64,000 nucleotides of DNA, taken from positions 372,001 to 436,000 of the forward strand of contig NZ_ML133565.1 of assembly GCF_003985125.1 (NCBI RefSeq). The letters run 5' to 3'. The notes under the pieces are model-generated. The model did no database searches and had not been told where the DNA came from. It worked only from the letters and a program-made list of their open reading frames with translations. Source of the stretch: Rhizobium phaseoli (lineage in GTDB: Bacteria > Pseudomonadota > Alphaproteobacteria > Rhizobiales > Rhizobiaceae). Below are positions 34,024 through 42,303 of the stretch, one piece after another (position 1 is the first letter of the stretch; the number at the start of each line of letters is the position of its first letter). A program made the position numbers and the translations under genes.

Positions 34024-36546
34024 GTGAAAACGGAAAGCATCAAGCAGCCGGACGACACGGCGCCAGCGTACGGCGTGGCCGAGGGGCAGACGATCACGGC
34101 ATGGGCCGTTTCGGCCCTCATCGAGCGCTATTTTCCCGGCGAGCCGGCTCCGGCCGAAGATCGCGTCAACTACCGCTTCATCAACGGTTTCGTCGATGTC
34201 GGCGACCTGCCGTGCCGCAAGGCCTTCTGGTCCACCATGGTCGGGCGGGCGCTGGAGCCGGACACGTGCTGGCCGACTGAAAGCCTCTATCTTCCCGGTT
34301 CAAACCGCCGCGTGGAGTTTACCAGCTTCTGGCATGTGCCCACCCATGTCAGGCGATGGCTGAGGGGCACGTTCAGGACGGATACCCCGCGCAGGCTCAA
34401 TCTCGCGCTCAAGACCTGCGGCGGCGTCCGCATCTGGGTCAACGGCCAGGAGGCGTCGCGCTTCGAGCCCTTCAGGCGCAACGTCGAGAGCGCAACCGAG
34501 ATCGCGCTGACGCTCGAGGCCGGCGACAACGAGGTTCTCGTCCATACCGAAGACCTTGCCGAGCGCGACACGACCTGGTTCTTCGAGCTCGAAATGCTGG
34601 ACAGCGAACCGCTCTCGGTGCTGCTGCCGGTAGCGCTGGACCAGAACGAGGTGCGCGAACTGGAAGTTCTGTCGCGCGGCGTGCGCCCGGCCCGAGACGT
34701 CTTCGTCAATCAACCGCTGGAGATCGTCTTCGATACCGCGCCCGCGCGCGATCTGCCCGTGGCGCTCAAAGTCGTCGGCCATGGCCACGAGCGGCCGGTT
34801 CTCGCCCATTCGAAGCTGACGTTGCGCGCCCAGCAGAGCCGCCTGGTCGCCGAGGAAGTCTGCGGCATTGCGGACGGTTATCACGGCGTCCACATGACGA
34901 TCGGCTCCGGGCCGGGTTCGGTCACCCGCGTCATCGATGCCGCCTTCATGAGTAGCCTTTCGCCGTTGCCGGTGGAGACGTCGCTTTCTGCCCGCAAGCG
35001 GCAGGCGCTGGAATACAGCGCCCGCTTTGGCGCCAATCGCGCCGGGCGCCTCATCGCGATGATGGAAACCGGCCATCACGACCCGAAAAGCTTCGATCGT
35101 ATCGTTGACGCGACGCTTGCCTCGATCGATGCGCGGGAGGATTGCTCGGACTTCATCATGGTGCCGCTCCTCTGGCTGCTCGGCGCCTATGGCGACCGGA
35201 TGCCCGAGGCCATCGTCGAACGCATCCGCCGTTCCGTTCTCTCTTATCGCTACTGGGTCGACGAGCCGGGCAATGACGCGATGTGGTTCTGGAGCGAGAA
35301 CCATGTGCTCTGCTTCCATACCAGCCAGCTGCTGGCCGGGCTTCTTCTGCCCGACGCGGTGTTCTCGGCCTCCGGGCGGACGGGACGACAGCAGGCGGAA
35401 CTCGCCGTCGAGCGGCTCGGCCGCTGGTTCGACAGCGTCGAGGCCCACGGCCTGGCGGAATGGAATTCGGCCGCCTATTACCCGATCGATTTCATCGGTC
35501 TGCTCGCGCTGGAGCGCTGGGCGGAGCGCGGGATCGCCGATCGCGCCCGCGGCCAGATCGATCTCATCTTCCGCATGATCGCCCTTCACACGCTTGCCGG
35601 CGTACCGGCCGGCTCGCAGGGCCGCGCCTACGACAAGGAGCTGCGCGCCGGACCGCTGACCGAGCTTGCACCCTTTGCCCAGGTCGCCTTTGGCACCGGC
35701 TGGCTCAACAACGGCGTGGCGGCGCTGACGATGTTCTGTGCCGGCAGCTATGAGCCGCCCGCCGATCTGACCGAGCTTGCCGCCCTTCCCAGGGGCAGAA
35801 GCGTCGAGGCGCGTTACAGCCAGGGGCTCGAGAGCGGAAAGCTCGTGCTGTTCAAGAACGAGGCGGCGCAGCTTTCGACGGTGGTCGATCACAAGACCGG
35901 CCGGAAGGGTCACCAGCAGCACGTGCTCGACATCAGGCTGGCCGGCCATCCGATGGCGCGACTCTGGGTCAACCATCCCGGCGAGGACGATCCCTGGGGC
36001 AATCAACGGCCGTCCTATTGGGCCGGCAACGGCATCCTGCCGCGTGTCGCCCAGCATCGCGATGTCGCCCTGCTGATCGAGGACACAAGCGACGCGCGGC
36101 ATGCGTGGACGCATGCCTATATCGGCCGCGATGGCCTCGACGATCTCATCGTCGAAGACAAGTGGCTGATCGCCCGATCGGGCAGGGGCTTTGCCGCCCT
36201 CTGGGCCTCAAACGGCCTGGAATTGATCACCGAAGGGCCGACCGCCGGCCGCGAGGCGCGCTCCTACGGGTCGCTCTGCGGCTGGGCAGCTATCGTCGGA
36301 AGCGGGAATAGCGATGCCTTCAAGGCCTTCCTCGAACGTTTATGCCAGACAAAGGTTGCCTTCGATCCCGCGCTTCGGCAGCTCGTCCTGACTCCGCCGG
36401 GCGGTCCGGCGCTCTCCCTTTCTTATGCCGATGGTCTTTCGATAGCCGGCAAGCCACGGCCGTTCACCCATGATCAGCCGCAGCCGATCCTCACCCACGA
36501 CAGCGCGGCCTCCGGCTCAGCCGCTGACGGGCCGTTTTACTCCTGA
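34024..36546 (+). CDS. Unassigned large cytoplasmic protein, candidate novel oligosaccharide-active enzyme
   Basis: These 840 residues give no confident match to a named family that I recognise. GTG 34024 is chosen for GGAGGAGG just upstream. There is no signal peptide. Residues about 60-320 look beta-rich (RLNLALKTCGGVRIWVNGQEAS resembles a jelly-roll or glycan-binding sandwich). Residues about 320-600 are helical, with aromatic and acidic motifs that suggest an (alpha/alpha) toroid active site: MWFWSENHVLCFHT (W423, E425, N426, H427) and AEWNSAAYYPIDF (E479, N481, Y485, Y486). The C-terminal 240 residues are beta-rich. The lyase/hydrolase-like layout and its place as first gene of the GH105-GH28-transporter operon point to pectin oligosaccharide cleavage. 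The reaction is unknown. Confidence 0.75.
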   Translation: MKTESIKQPDDTAPAYGVAEGQTITAWAVSALIERYFPGEPAPAEDRVNYRFINGFVDVGDLPCRKAFWSTMVGRALEPDTCWPTESLYLPGSNRRVEFTSFWHVPTHVRRWLRGTFRTDTPRRLNLALKTCGGVRIWVNGQEASRFEPFRRNVESATEIALTLEAGDNEVLVHTEDLAERDTTWFFELEMLDSEPLSVLLPVALDQNEVRELEVLSRGVRPARDVFVNQPLEIVFDTAPARDLPVALKVVGHGHERPVLAHSKLTLRAQQSRLVAEEVCGIADGYHGVHMTIGSGPGSVTRVIDAAFMSSLSPLPVETSLSARKRQALEYSARFGANRAGRLIAMMETGHHDPKSFDRIVDATLASIDAREDCSDFIMVPLLWLLGAYGDRMPEAIVERIRRSVLSYRYWVDEPGNDAMWFWSENHVLCFHTSQLLAGLLLPDAVFSASGRTGRQQAELAVERLGRWFDSVEAHGLAEWNSAAYYPIDFIGLLALERWAERGIADRARGQIDLIFRMIALHTLAGVPAGSQGRAYDKELRAGPLTELAPFAQVAFGTGWLNNGVAALTMFCAGSYEPPADLTELAALPRGRSVEARYSQGLESGKLVLFKNEAAQLSTVVDHKTGRKGHQQHVLDIRLAGHPMARLWVNHPGEDDPWGNQRPSYWAGNGILPRVAQHRDVALLIEDTSDARHAWTHAYIGRDGLDDLIVEDKWLIARSGRGFAALWASNGLELITEGPTAGREARSYGSLCGWAAIVGSGNSDAFKAFLERLCQTKVAFDPALRQLVLTPPGGPALSLSYADGLSIAGKPRPFTHDQPQPILTHDSAASGSAADGPFYS

Positions 36547-36563
36547 GAATATAGGATTTCAGC

Positions 36564-37658
36564 ATGAACACAGCATCTGTCGACAACGGCGCTCTCCTGA
36601 CGACCATCGATCGCGTGGCGACGGCCTTCAGCCGCCTCAGGGGCATCAAGGAAGGTCTCGTCACCGACGATGCCGCCTCGGGAATCCAGTTCGACGAATG
36701 GGACTGGGAAGTCGGCGTCGGCCTTTATGGCTTCCTGCGCCGGGCGATTGCCGCCAACGACCCGAAGGCGCTGCAGGAGCTTGTCGTCTGGTACAGCGGC
36801 CAGATAGATCGAGGCCTGCCGCCGCGCCAGATCAACAGCACGGCGCCGATGCTGCCGCTGGCGATCCTCGTCGAGCATGTCGACCGTCCTGACTTTCGCG
36901 CCCTCGTCGAGGACTGGGCCGAATGGCTGGTCAAGGAGCTGCCGAAGACCGAGGACGGCGGCTTCCAGCACGTCGTCAAGGAACGTCTCAACGACGGCGA
37001 ATTGTGGGACGACACGCTGTTCATGGCCTGCCTGTTCCTCGCCCGCGCCGGGGTGCTCTGCAAGCGCAACGACTGGATCGACGAGGCCGTCTATCAGTTC
37101 GTCATCCACACCCGCTATCTCTCCGATCCGGTGAGCGGTCTGTGGTATCACGGCTGGACCTTCAACGGCCGGCACAATTTCGCCAATGCCTTCTGGGCGC
37201 GCGGCAATGCCTGGATCACGGTCGCCATCCCGGAACTCTTCGATCTCGTGCCGACCCTCGGCGAGAAGGACCGGCGCTTCCTGTCGAACGTTCTCGTCAG
37301 CCAGGTGCGTTCGTTGAAGGCATATCAGCGGCCGGACGGCATGTTCACGACGCTGCTGGACGATCCGTCCTCGCCGCTGGAAACCTCGGCCACGGCGGGT
37401 ATCGCCTACGGTATTTTGCGCGCCATCGATGCCGGCATTCTCGGCGAGAGCGACAAGGTCCATGCCGAGCGTGCGCTGAAGGCCGTGCTTGCTCAGATCG
37501 ACGAGGAAGGTGTCGTGCATGGCGTTTCGGACGGCACGCCGATGGGTCATGACCTTGATTTCTATCGGCGCATCCCGAACCTGCCGACGCCCTACGGCCA
37601 GGCACTGACCATGCTGCTGCTGACCGAAGTCCTTATCGAGAATGGCCGACGCCAATGA
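36564..37658 (+). CDS. Glycoside hydrolase family 105 unsaturated rhamnogalacturonyl/galacturonyl hydrolase
   Basis: This 364-residue cytoplasmic (alpha/alpha)6 enzyme is related to Bacillus YteR/YesR. It removes 4,5-unsaturated galacturonic acid from the non-reducing end of pectin lyase products. The catalytic Asp region is ELWDDTLFMACLFLARAG (D149/D150; YteR uses Asp143 in the same block). Other family features are WYHGWTFNGRHNFANAFWARGN in two parts and the repeated helical layout. Its ATG follows the 840-residue gene by 17 bases, and its end overlaps the GH28 start (ATGA), so translation is coupled. Confidence 0.92.
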   Translation: MNTASVDNGALLTTIDRVATAFSRLRGIKEGLVTDDAASGIQFDEWDWEVGVGLYGFLRRAIAANDPKALQELVVWYSGQIDRGLPPRQINSTAPMLPLAILVEHVDRPDFRALVEDWAEWLVKELPKTEDGGFQHVVKERLNDGELWDDTLFMACLFLARAGVLCKRNDWIDEAVYQFVIHTRYLSDPVSGLWYHGWTFNGRHNFANAFWARGNAWITVAIPELFDLVPTLGEKDRRFLSNVLVSQVRSLKAYQRPDGMFTTLLDDPSSPLETSATAGIAYGILRAIDAGILGESDKVHAERALKAVLAQIDEEGVVHGVSDGTPMGHDLDFYRRIPNLPTPYGQALTMLLLTEVLIENGRRQ

Positions 37659-39019
37659 GTGCCACCTCCCTCGTCGCGATTGAGGCCTTCGACGGCGACA
37701 ATACCAGCCGCCTGCAGGCGGCGATCGACGATCTCTCGGCTTCCGGCGGCGGACGCCTGAAGCTCCTGGCGGGCATCCACCTCTGCCGGGGGCTCCAGCT
37801 CCGTTCGGGCATCGAGCTGCATCTGGCCGCCGGCGCAATCCTGCGCCCTGTTTCCGACTATGAGGCTTACGCGCATACGACTGTTTCGGTAATCGCCGAG
37901 AAGTCGGACCGCGGCATGATCGTCGCCAAGGGCGCACGGCGGATCAGCCTGACGGGACCGGGGCGCATCGAGGCCGGCTGCGAGAGCTTCATCATCGGCG
38001 ACGACGAGACGGTGGGGACCTTCATCCCGGCGGAATTCCGCCCCCGCGCCGTCGTCTTCGAAAGCTGCGACAAAGTCGAGATCAGCGCCGTCCATATCAG
38101 CCGCTCGCCGATGTGGACGCTGCACTTCGTCAACTGCACCGATGTCGCGGTCCGGAACGTCACCATCGAAAACGACCGCCGTCTTCCCAACACGGATGGC
38201 ATCGTGCTCGATGCCTGCCGGGGCGCCGTCATCGAGGATTGCACGATATCGACGGCCGATGACGGCATATGCCTGAAGACCAGCATCGGCCCGCAGGGTG
38301 TCGCCATCGGGCGATGCGAGAATATTCTTATCCGCCGCTGCTCCGTTCAGAGCCTCAGCTGCGCGCTGAAAATCGGTACTGAAACGCATGGCGACGTCAC
38401 CAACGTCGTCTTTGAGGATTGCAGCGTCTCATCCTCCAACCGGGCGCTCGGCATATTTTCGCGTGACGGCGGCCGGATCTCGAACGTGAGGTTTTCCAGG
38501 ATTGCGGTAGAGTGCCGCGAAACGCTCGATGGCTTCTGGGGCTCGGGGGAGGCGCTGACCGTCAACCTCGTCGACCGTGTCACTGAGCGCCCGGCAGGTG
38601 CGATCGAAAACCTCATTGTCGAGGACATTACCGGGCGCATGGAGGGGGCGATCACCATCATCTCGACTGCGTCCGCTGGCATCCACAACATATCGCTGGC
38701 ACGCATCGGCATAGACCAGTGGCCCGGCGAACTCGGCACCGCTCAGTCCTACGACCTGCGCCCGACCAATGCCGATCTCGCGCCGAAGGCCGAGGGCGGC
38801 GGCCGCGCCAATGCCTGGACGCGCGGGGCGGACGGCCGGGTGATCGGCCTGCAGGACTATCCAGGCGGAATGCCCGGCATGTATGTGGCTGATGTCACCG
38901 GGATCTTGATGAACGAGGTGCGGATCACAAGACCGACACCGCTGCCGCAAGGCTGGAACGCAAACGACGTCGTCTTCGAGACGGCGGCACCCGATGGGAG
39001 TAGGGCATGGCAGAACTGA
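37655..39019 (+). CDS. Glycoside hydrolase family 28 polygalacturonase-like enzyme
   Basis: This 454-residue right-handed beta-helix protein carries the GH28 signature acids: NTDG at 179-182, ADDGI with D202-D203, and H245-G246 in IGTETHGD. In characterised enzymes these three Asp are catalytic and hydrolyse alpha-1,4-galacturonosyl bonds by inversion. There is no signal peptide, so unlike secreted polygalacturonases it should act on short imported oligosaccharides, perhaps exo-wise. The canonical RIK triad is not obvious. Its end overlaps the ATPase start by 13 bases. Confidence 0.9.
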   Translation: MSATSLVAIEAFDGDNTSRLQAAIDDLSASGGGRLKLLAGIHLCRGLQLRSGIELHLAAGAILRPVSDYEAYAHTTVSVIAEKSDRGMIVAKGARRISLTGPGRIEAGCESFIIGDDETVGTFIPAEFRPRAVVFESCDKVEISAVHISRSPMWTLHFVNCTDVAVRNVTIENDRRLPNTDGIVLDACRGAVIEDCTISTADDGICLKTSIGPQGVAIGRCENILIRRCSVQSLSCALKIGTETHGDVTNVVFEDCSVSSSNRALGIFSRDGGRISNVRFSRIAVECRETLDGFWGSGEALTVNLVDRVTERPAGAIENLIVEDITGRMEGAITIISTASAGIHNISLARIGIDQWPGELGTAQSYDLRPTNADLAPKAEGGGRANAWTRGADGRVIGLQDYPGGMPGMYVADVTGILMNEVRITRPTPLPQGWNANDVVFETAAPDGSRAWQN

Positions 39020-40113
39020 GACTTTCCACCGTCAACAAGTCGTATGGCTCCGTTAAGGTGCTGCATGACGTCGAACTCGATATCAAGGACGGCGAGTTCG
39101 TCGTCTTCGTCGGCCCGTCGGGCTGCGGCAAGTCGACCCTGTTGCGCGTCATTGCCGGCCTCGAAGAGGTCACCTCGGGCGGAATTGCGATCCGCGGCCG
39201 GGATGTCAGCGCGCTCTCGCCGGCCGAGCGCAAGATCGCCATGGTTTTCCAGTCCTATGCGCTTTATCCGCATATGAGCGTGCGCAAGAATCTTGCTTTC
39301 GGCCTGGAGAACCTCAAGTTCAAGCGCGCCGAAATCGACGCTCGCATTGCCGAAGCGGCCAGAATGCTGGCGATCGAACCTTATCTCGACCGACGGCCGA
39401 AGCAGCTCTCCGGCGGCCAGCGCCAGCGCGTGGCGATCGGCCGGGCGATCGTGCGCGAACCGGATATTTTCCTCTTCGACGAGCCGCTTTCCAATCTCGA
39501 TGCGGCGCTGCGCGTCCAGACCCGCGCCGAGATCACCAAACTCCACCGCGAGATCAAGACGACCATGATCTATGTGACCCACGATCAGGTCGAAGCGATG
39601 ACCATGGCCGACAAGATCGTCGTGCTGCGCGCAGGCCGCGTCGAGCAGGTCGGTGCGCCGCTCGAACTCTTCGATCATCCGCGCAATCTATTCGTCGCCG
39701 GCTTCCTCGGCTCGCCGCGCATGAACATCGTCAAGGGCAAGGTCTCGAGCCTCGGCGAGGGCGGCATCGCCATCGATGTCGTCGGCGGCGGCAGGATCGT
39801 CAGCGATGTCGACCCGACGGGCATCACGGTCGGGCAGGATGTGCTTGCCGGCATAAGGCCCGCGCATTTTTCCCGCTCCAGTGAAAAGGGCCTGCCGTTC
39901 ATCGTTCAGTATCACGAGGGACTCGGTACGGAGACCTATGTCTACGGCAATCTTGCCGGGCAGGAGGAGCAGATCATCATCCATGAAGCCGGCCATTTCG
40001 CACCTGTTCAGGGCGACCGGATCATGATCGACGCCGATCCGGCACGCGTTCACCTGTTCGATCCCGAAAGCGGCCTGGCTTTTGCCCGCCGATCGGGTCA
40101 GGGGAGGCGCTGA
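39007..40113 (+). CDS. UgpC/MsmK-type sugar ABC transporter ATPase (locus 3)
   Basis: This 368-residue ATPase has Walker A GPSGCGKSTLLR, signature LSGGQRQRVAIGRA, Walker B IFLFDEPLSNLDAAL and switch IYVTHDQVEAMTMADK, with a C-terminal TOBE domain. It starts inside the end of the GH28 gene, with GGGAGTAGGGC before ATG 39007. It energises the permeases at 40116-42162 and is a second candidate to power the fucoside transporter at 24519-27607. Confidence 0.95.
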   Translation: MAELRLSTVNKSYGSVKVLHDVELDIKDGEFVVFVGPSGCGKSTLLRVIAGLEEVTSGGIAIRGRDVSALSPAERKIAMVFQSYALYPHMSVRKNLAFGLENLKFKRAEIDARIAEAARMLAIEPYLDRRPKQLSGGQRQRVAIGRAIVREPDIFLFDEPLSNLDAALRVQTRAEITKLHREIKTTMIYVTHDQVEAMTMADKIVVLRAGRVEQVGAPLELFDHPRNLFVAGFLGSPRMNIVKGKVSSLGEGGIAIDVVGGGRIVSDVDPTGITVGQDVLAGIRPAHFSRSSEKGLPFIVQYHEGLGTETYVYGNLAGQEEQIIIHEAGHFAPVQGDRIMIDADPARVHLFDPESGLAFARRSGQGRR

Positions 40114-40115
40114 CC

Positions 40116-41102
40116 ATGGCTGCTGCTGCATTGCTCTCCCAGGCGGGCGACACGGCAATGAAGGTGGTCGAGGCTCCGATGAATGCGGTCGAGCGCCTCT
40201 TCGGCCGCAAGCGCATGCCCTGGCTGTTCCTGGCGCCGAACCTTGTTCTGTTCGCCATCTTTACCTTTCTTCCGATCGCGATCGCGGTCGGTTACGCCTT
40301 CACCGGCGGCACCAATCTTTTCGTCTCGGAACGGCCCTTCGTCGGCTTCGACAATTTCCGCGCCCTGCTTTCCTGCGGCAACTATCTGCAGCCGGGAACC
40401 TGCCAGGAATCGCTGTTCTGGACGGCGGTGTGGAACACGCTGTGGTTCGTCGCACTGAACGTCACCGCCACATTGCTGGTGGCGCTGATCACGGCGCTGA
40501 TCCTCAACCGGGCGATCTTCGCGCGCGGTTTCTTCCGGGCGATGTTCTTTTATCCCGTTCTGCTGTCGCCCGTTGTCATCGGCCTGATCTGGAAATGGTT
40601 CCTCGATCGCAACGGGCTGTTGAACGCCTTCTTCCAGATGCTCGGCGTGCCTCCTGAAATTTTCCTGCTGGATGTCGGCTGGTCGCGCTTCTTCGTCGTC
40701 GTGGTCTCGGTCTGGTTTCACATGGGTTTCTACACCCTCATCCTGCTTGCCGGCCTCCAGGCGATCCCGAAGGAACTTTACGAGGCCGCCGCCATCGACG
40801 CCGCGTCGCCGCGCCGCACGCTTTTCAGGATCACGCTGCCGCTGCTTGCGCCGAACCTACTCGTCGTATTCATCCTTCTGATGATCAAGTCCGTGCAGAT
40901 CTTTGACGAGGCTTGGGTTTTGACGAATGGCGGCGGTCCGGGCACGGCCAATAGCTTCATCGTCCAATATATCTACCAGATGGCCTTCAGTAGCGATCTT
41001 CGCCTCTTCGGCCTCGCCTCGGCCGCCTCGGTTCTGATGGGGCTGGTGCTTCTGGTTCTCACCCTCATACAGCTGCGCCTCGGCAAGCGAATGGAGTCCT
41101 GA
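40116..41102 (+). CDS. Sugar ABC transporter permease, MalF type (locus 3)
   Basis: This 328-residue permease has its first helix at MPWLFLAPNLVLFAIFTFLPI, after an unusually long 35-residue cytoplasmic start. The first periplasmic loop carries two cysteines (SCGNYLQPGTCQES) that could form a disulfide. The docking loop is ELYEAAAIDAASPRRTLFRITLPLLAP. ATG 40116 lies two bases after the ATPase stop; a later ATG at 40158 is possible. Confidence 0.92.
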   Translation: MAAAALLSQAGDTAMKVVEAPMNAVERLFGRKRMPWLFLAPNLVLFAIFTFLPIAIAVGYAFTGGTNLFVSERPFVGFDNFRALLSCGNYLQPGTCQESLFWTAVWNTLWFVALNVTATLLVALITALILNRAIFARGFFRAMFFYPVLLSPVVIGLIWKWFLDRNGLLNAFFQMLGVPPEIFLLDVGWSRFFVVVVSVWFHMGFYTLILLAGLQAIPKELYEAAAIDAASPRRTLFRITLPLLAPNLLVVFILLMIKSVQIFDEAWVLTNGGGPGTANSFIVQYIYQMAFSSDLRLFGLASAASVLMGLVLLVLTLIQLRLGKRMES

Positions 41103-41103
41103 G

Positions 41104-42162
41104 ATGAAAAGCTCTATGAACCCGATCCGCTTCATGACGCGCACGCGCCGGGCCGGACGCATCGATATAACAGACATCCTGTCCTGGGTCTGGCTGATCG
41201 GCGGCACGCTCGCCGTCCTCGTTCCCGTCCTCTGGGCCGGCCTCTCGTCGCTGAAGCCGGCGGCCGAAATCACCCGCTTTCCGCCGACGCTGCTGCCGCG
41301 CGCCGCGGTGGAGCAGACCGTGCCCGGCTTCGACAAGCCGCTCAGCCTCTGGCAAGTCACGATCGACGGCCAGGCGCGGGAAATGGCGATGGTCCGGCGT
41401 ATCGGCCTCAAGGCCCAGATGGTCGATCCCGCCAATCCGGGACAGCCGGTCAGCGTCGACGTGAAGGGGATCACCCCGGTCCAGCACCTGACCGTCGCCA
41501 CCGAAAATTACACCGATCCGCTGACACGCTTCAGCTTCCTGACCTTCCTCAAAAATTCGGTGTTCGTCACCGTCGTCGCGACGCTTCTGACGCTGATCGT
41601 CAACGCGATGGCGGCCTTTGCGCTGTCGAAATATAAATTTCGCGGCGACACGACGGTGTTCGTCATCATCATTTCCACCCTGATGATCCCGCTCGCCGTC
41701 GTCATGGTGCCGGCCTATCTCGTCATCGTCGGGGTCGGACTTGCCGACAATCTCTGGGGCGTCATCCTGCCGACCATCGCCTCTCCAACCGCCGTCTTCC
41801 TGCTGCGGCAATATATGCTGACCATACCCGACGAACTGATCGAGGCGGCGCGCGTCGATGCGGCGAGCGAATTCTGCATCTTCTGGCGCATCATCCTGCC
41901 GCTGACGGCGCCGGCTCTGGCGGTTCTCGCGATCTTCTCTGTGCTCTGGCGCTGGAACGATTTCCTCTGGCCGCTGATCGTCCTCAACAGTCGCGAGAAT
42001 TTCACCCTGCAGGTCGGCCTGAACGCCTTCCAGGGCGAGTTCTCGGTGCAGTGGCACTATATCCTGGCGATGACCTTCCTCAGCCTGCTGCCCGTCACCG
42101 TCGTCTTCCTGTTCCTGCAGAAATACATCACCACGGGCATTGCCGGTACCGGAATGAAGTGA
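41104..42162 (+). CDS. Carbohydrate ABC transporter permease, MalG type, with enlarged periplasmic loop (locus 3)
   Basis: This 352-residue permease is longer than the usual 275-300. TM1 is near 27-45 (WVWLIGGTLAVLVPVLWAGL). An extra stretch of about 70 residues (roughly 60-135, including DGQAREMAMVRRIGLKAQ) lies between TM1 and the next helix and should sit in the periplasm, where it may contact the binding protein. The docking loop is ELIEAARVDAASEFCIFWRIILPLTAP. It ends the six-gene operon. Confidence 0.9.
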   Translation: MKSSMNPIRFMTRTRRAGRIDITDILSWVWLIGGTLAVLVPVLWAGLSSLKPAAEITRFPPTLLPRAAVEQTVPGFDKPLSLWQVTIDGQAREMAMVRRIGLKAQMVDPANPGQPVSVDVKGITPVQHLTVATENYTDPLTRFSFLTFLKNSVFVTVVATLLTLIVNAMAAFALSKYKFRGDTTVFVIIISTLMIPLAVVMVPAYLVIVGVGLADNLWGVILPTIASPTAVFLLRQYMLTIPDELIEAARVDAASEFCIFWRIILPLTAPALAVLAIFSVLWRWNDFLWPLIVLNSRENFTLQVGLNAFQGEFSVQWHYILAMTFLSLLPVTVVFLFLQKYITTGIAGTGMK

Positions 42163-42271
42163 GCGAGTCCAGGCGCAGACGCAATCGGGGTCGAGATGCG
42201 GAGACCTGCCGATTTGGACAGGAGCGGTTCAGGCTTGATCGCCGGACCGCTTCGATCTCGTGTGAGGCAAT

Positions 42272-42298
42272 GCCCGCAACCAGCACACGCTGGTGGGC
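42272..42298. terminator. Hairpin between convergent permease and ROK genes
   Basis: ACCAGC (42279-42284) pairs with GCTGGT (42289-42294), and GCCC (42272-42275) with GGGC (42295-42298), leaving a 3-base bulge. It lies just after the ROK stop and has no T-tract. Confidence 0.4.
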
Positions 42299-42303
42299 GA
42301 ATA

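Noticed and set aside
34300..36114. 604-codon minus-strand frame opposite the unassigned 840-residue gene
   Set aside because: The plus frame is longer, has GGAGGAGG before its start, and is coupled to GH105 and GH28; the minus translation looks like typical GC-rich antisense.
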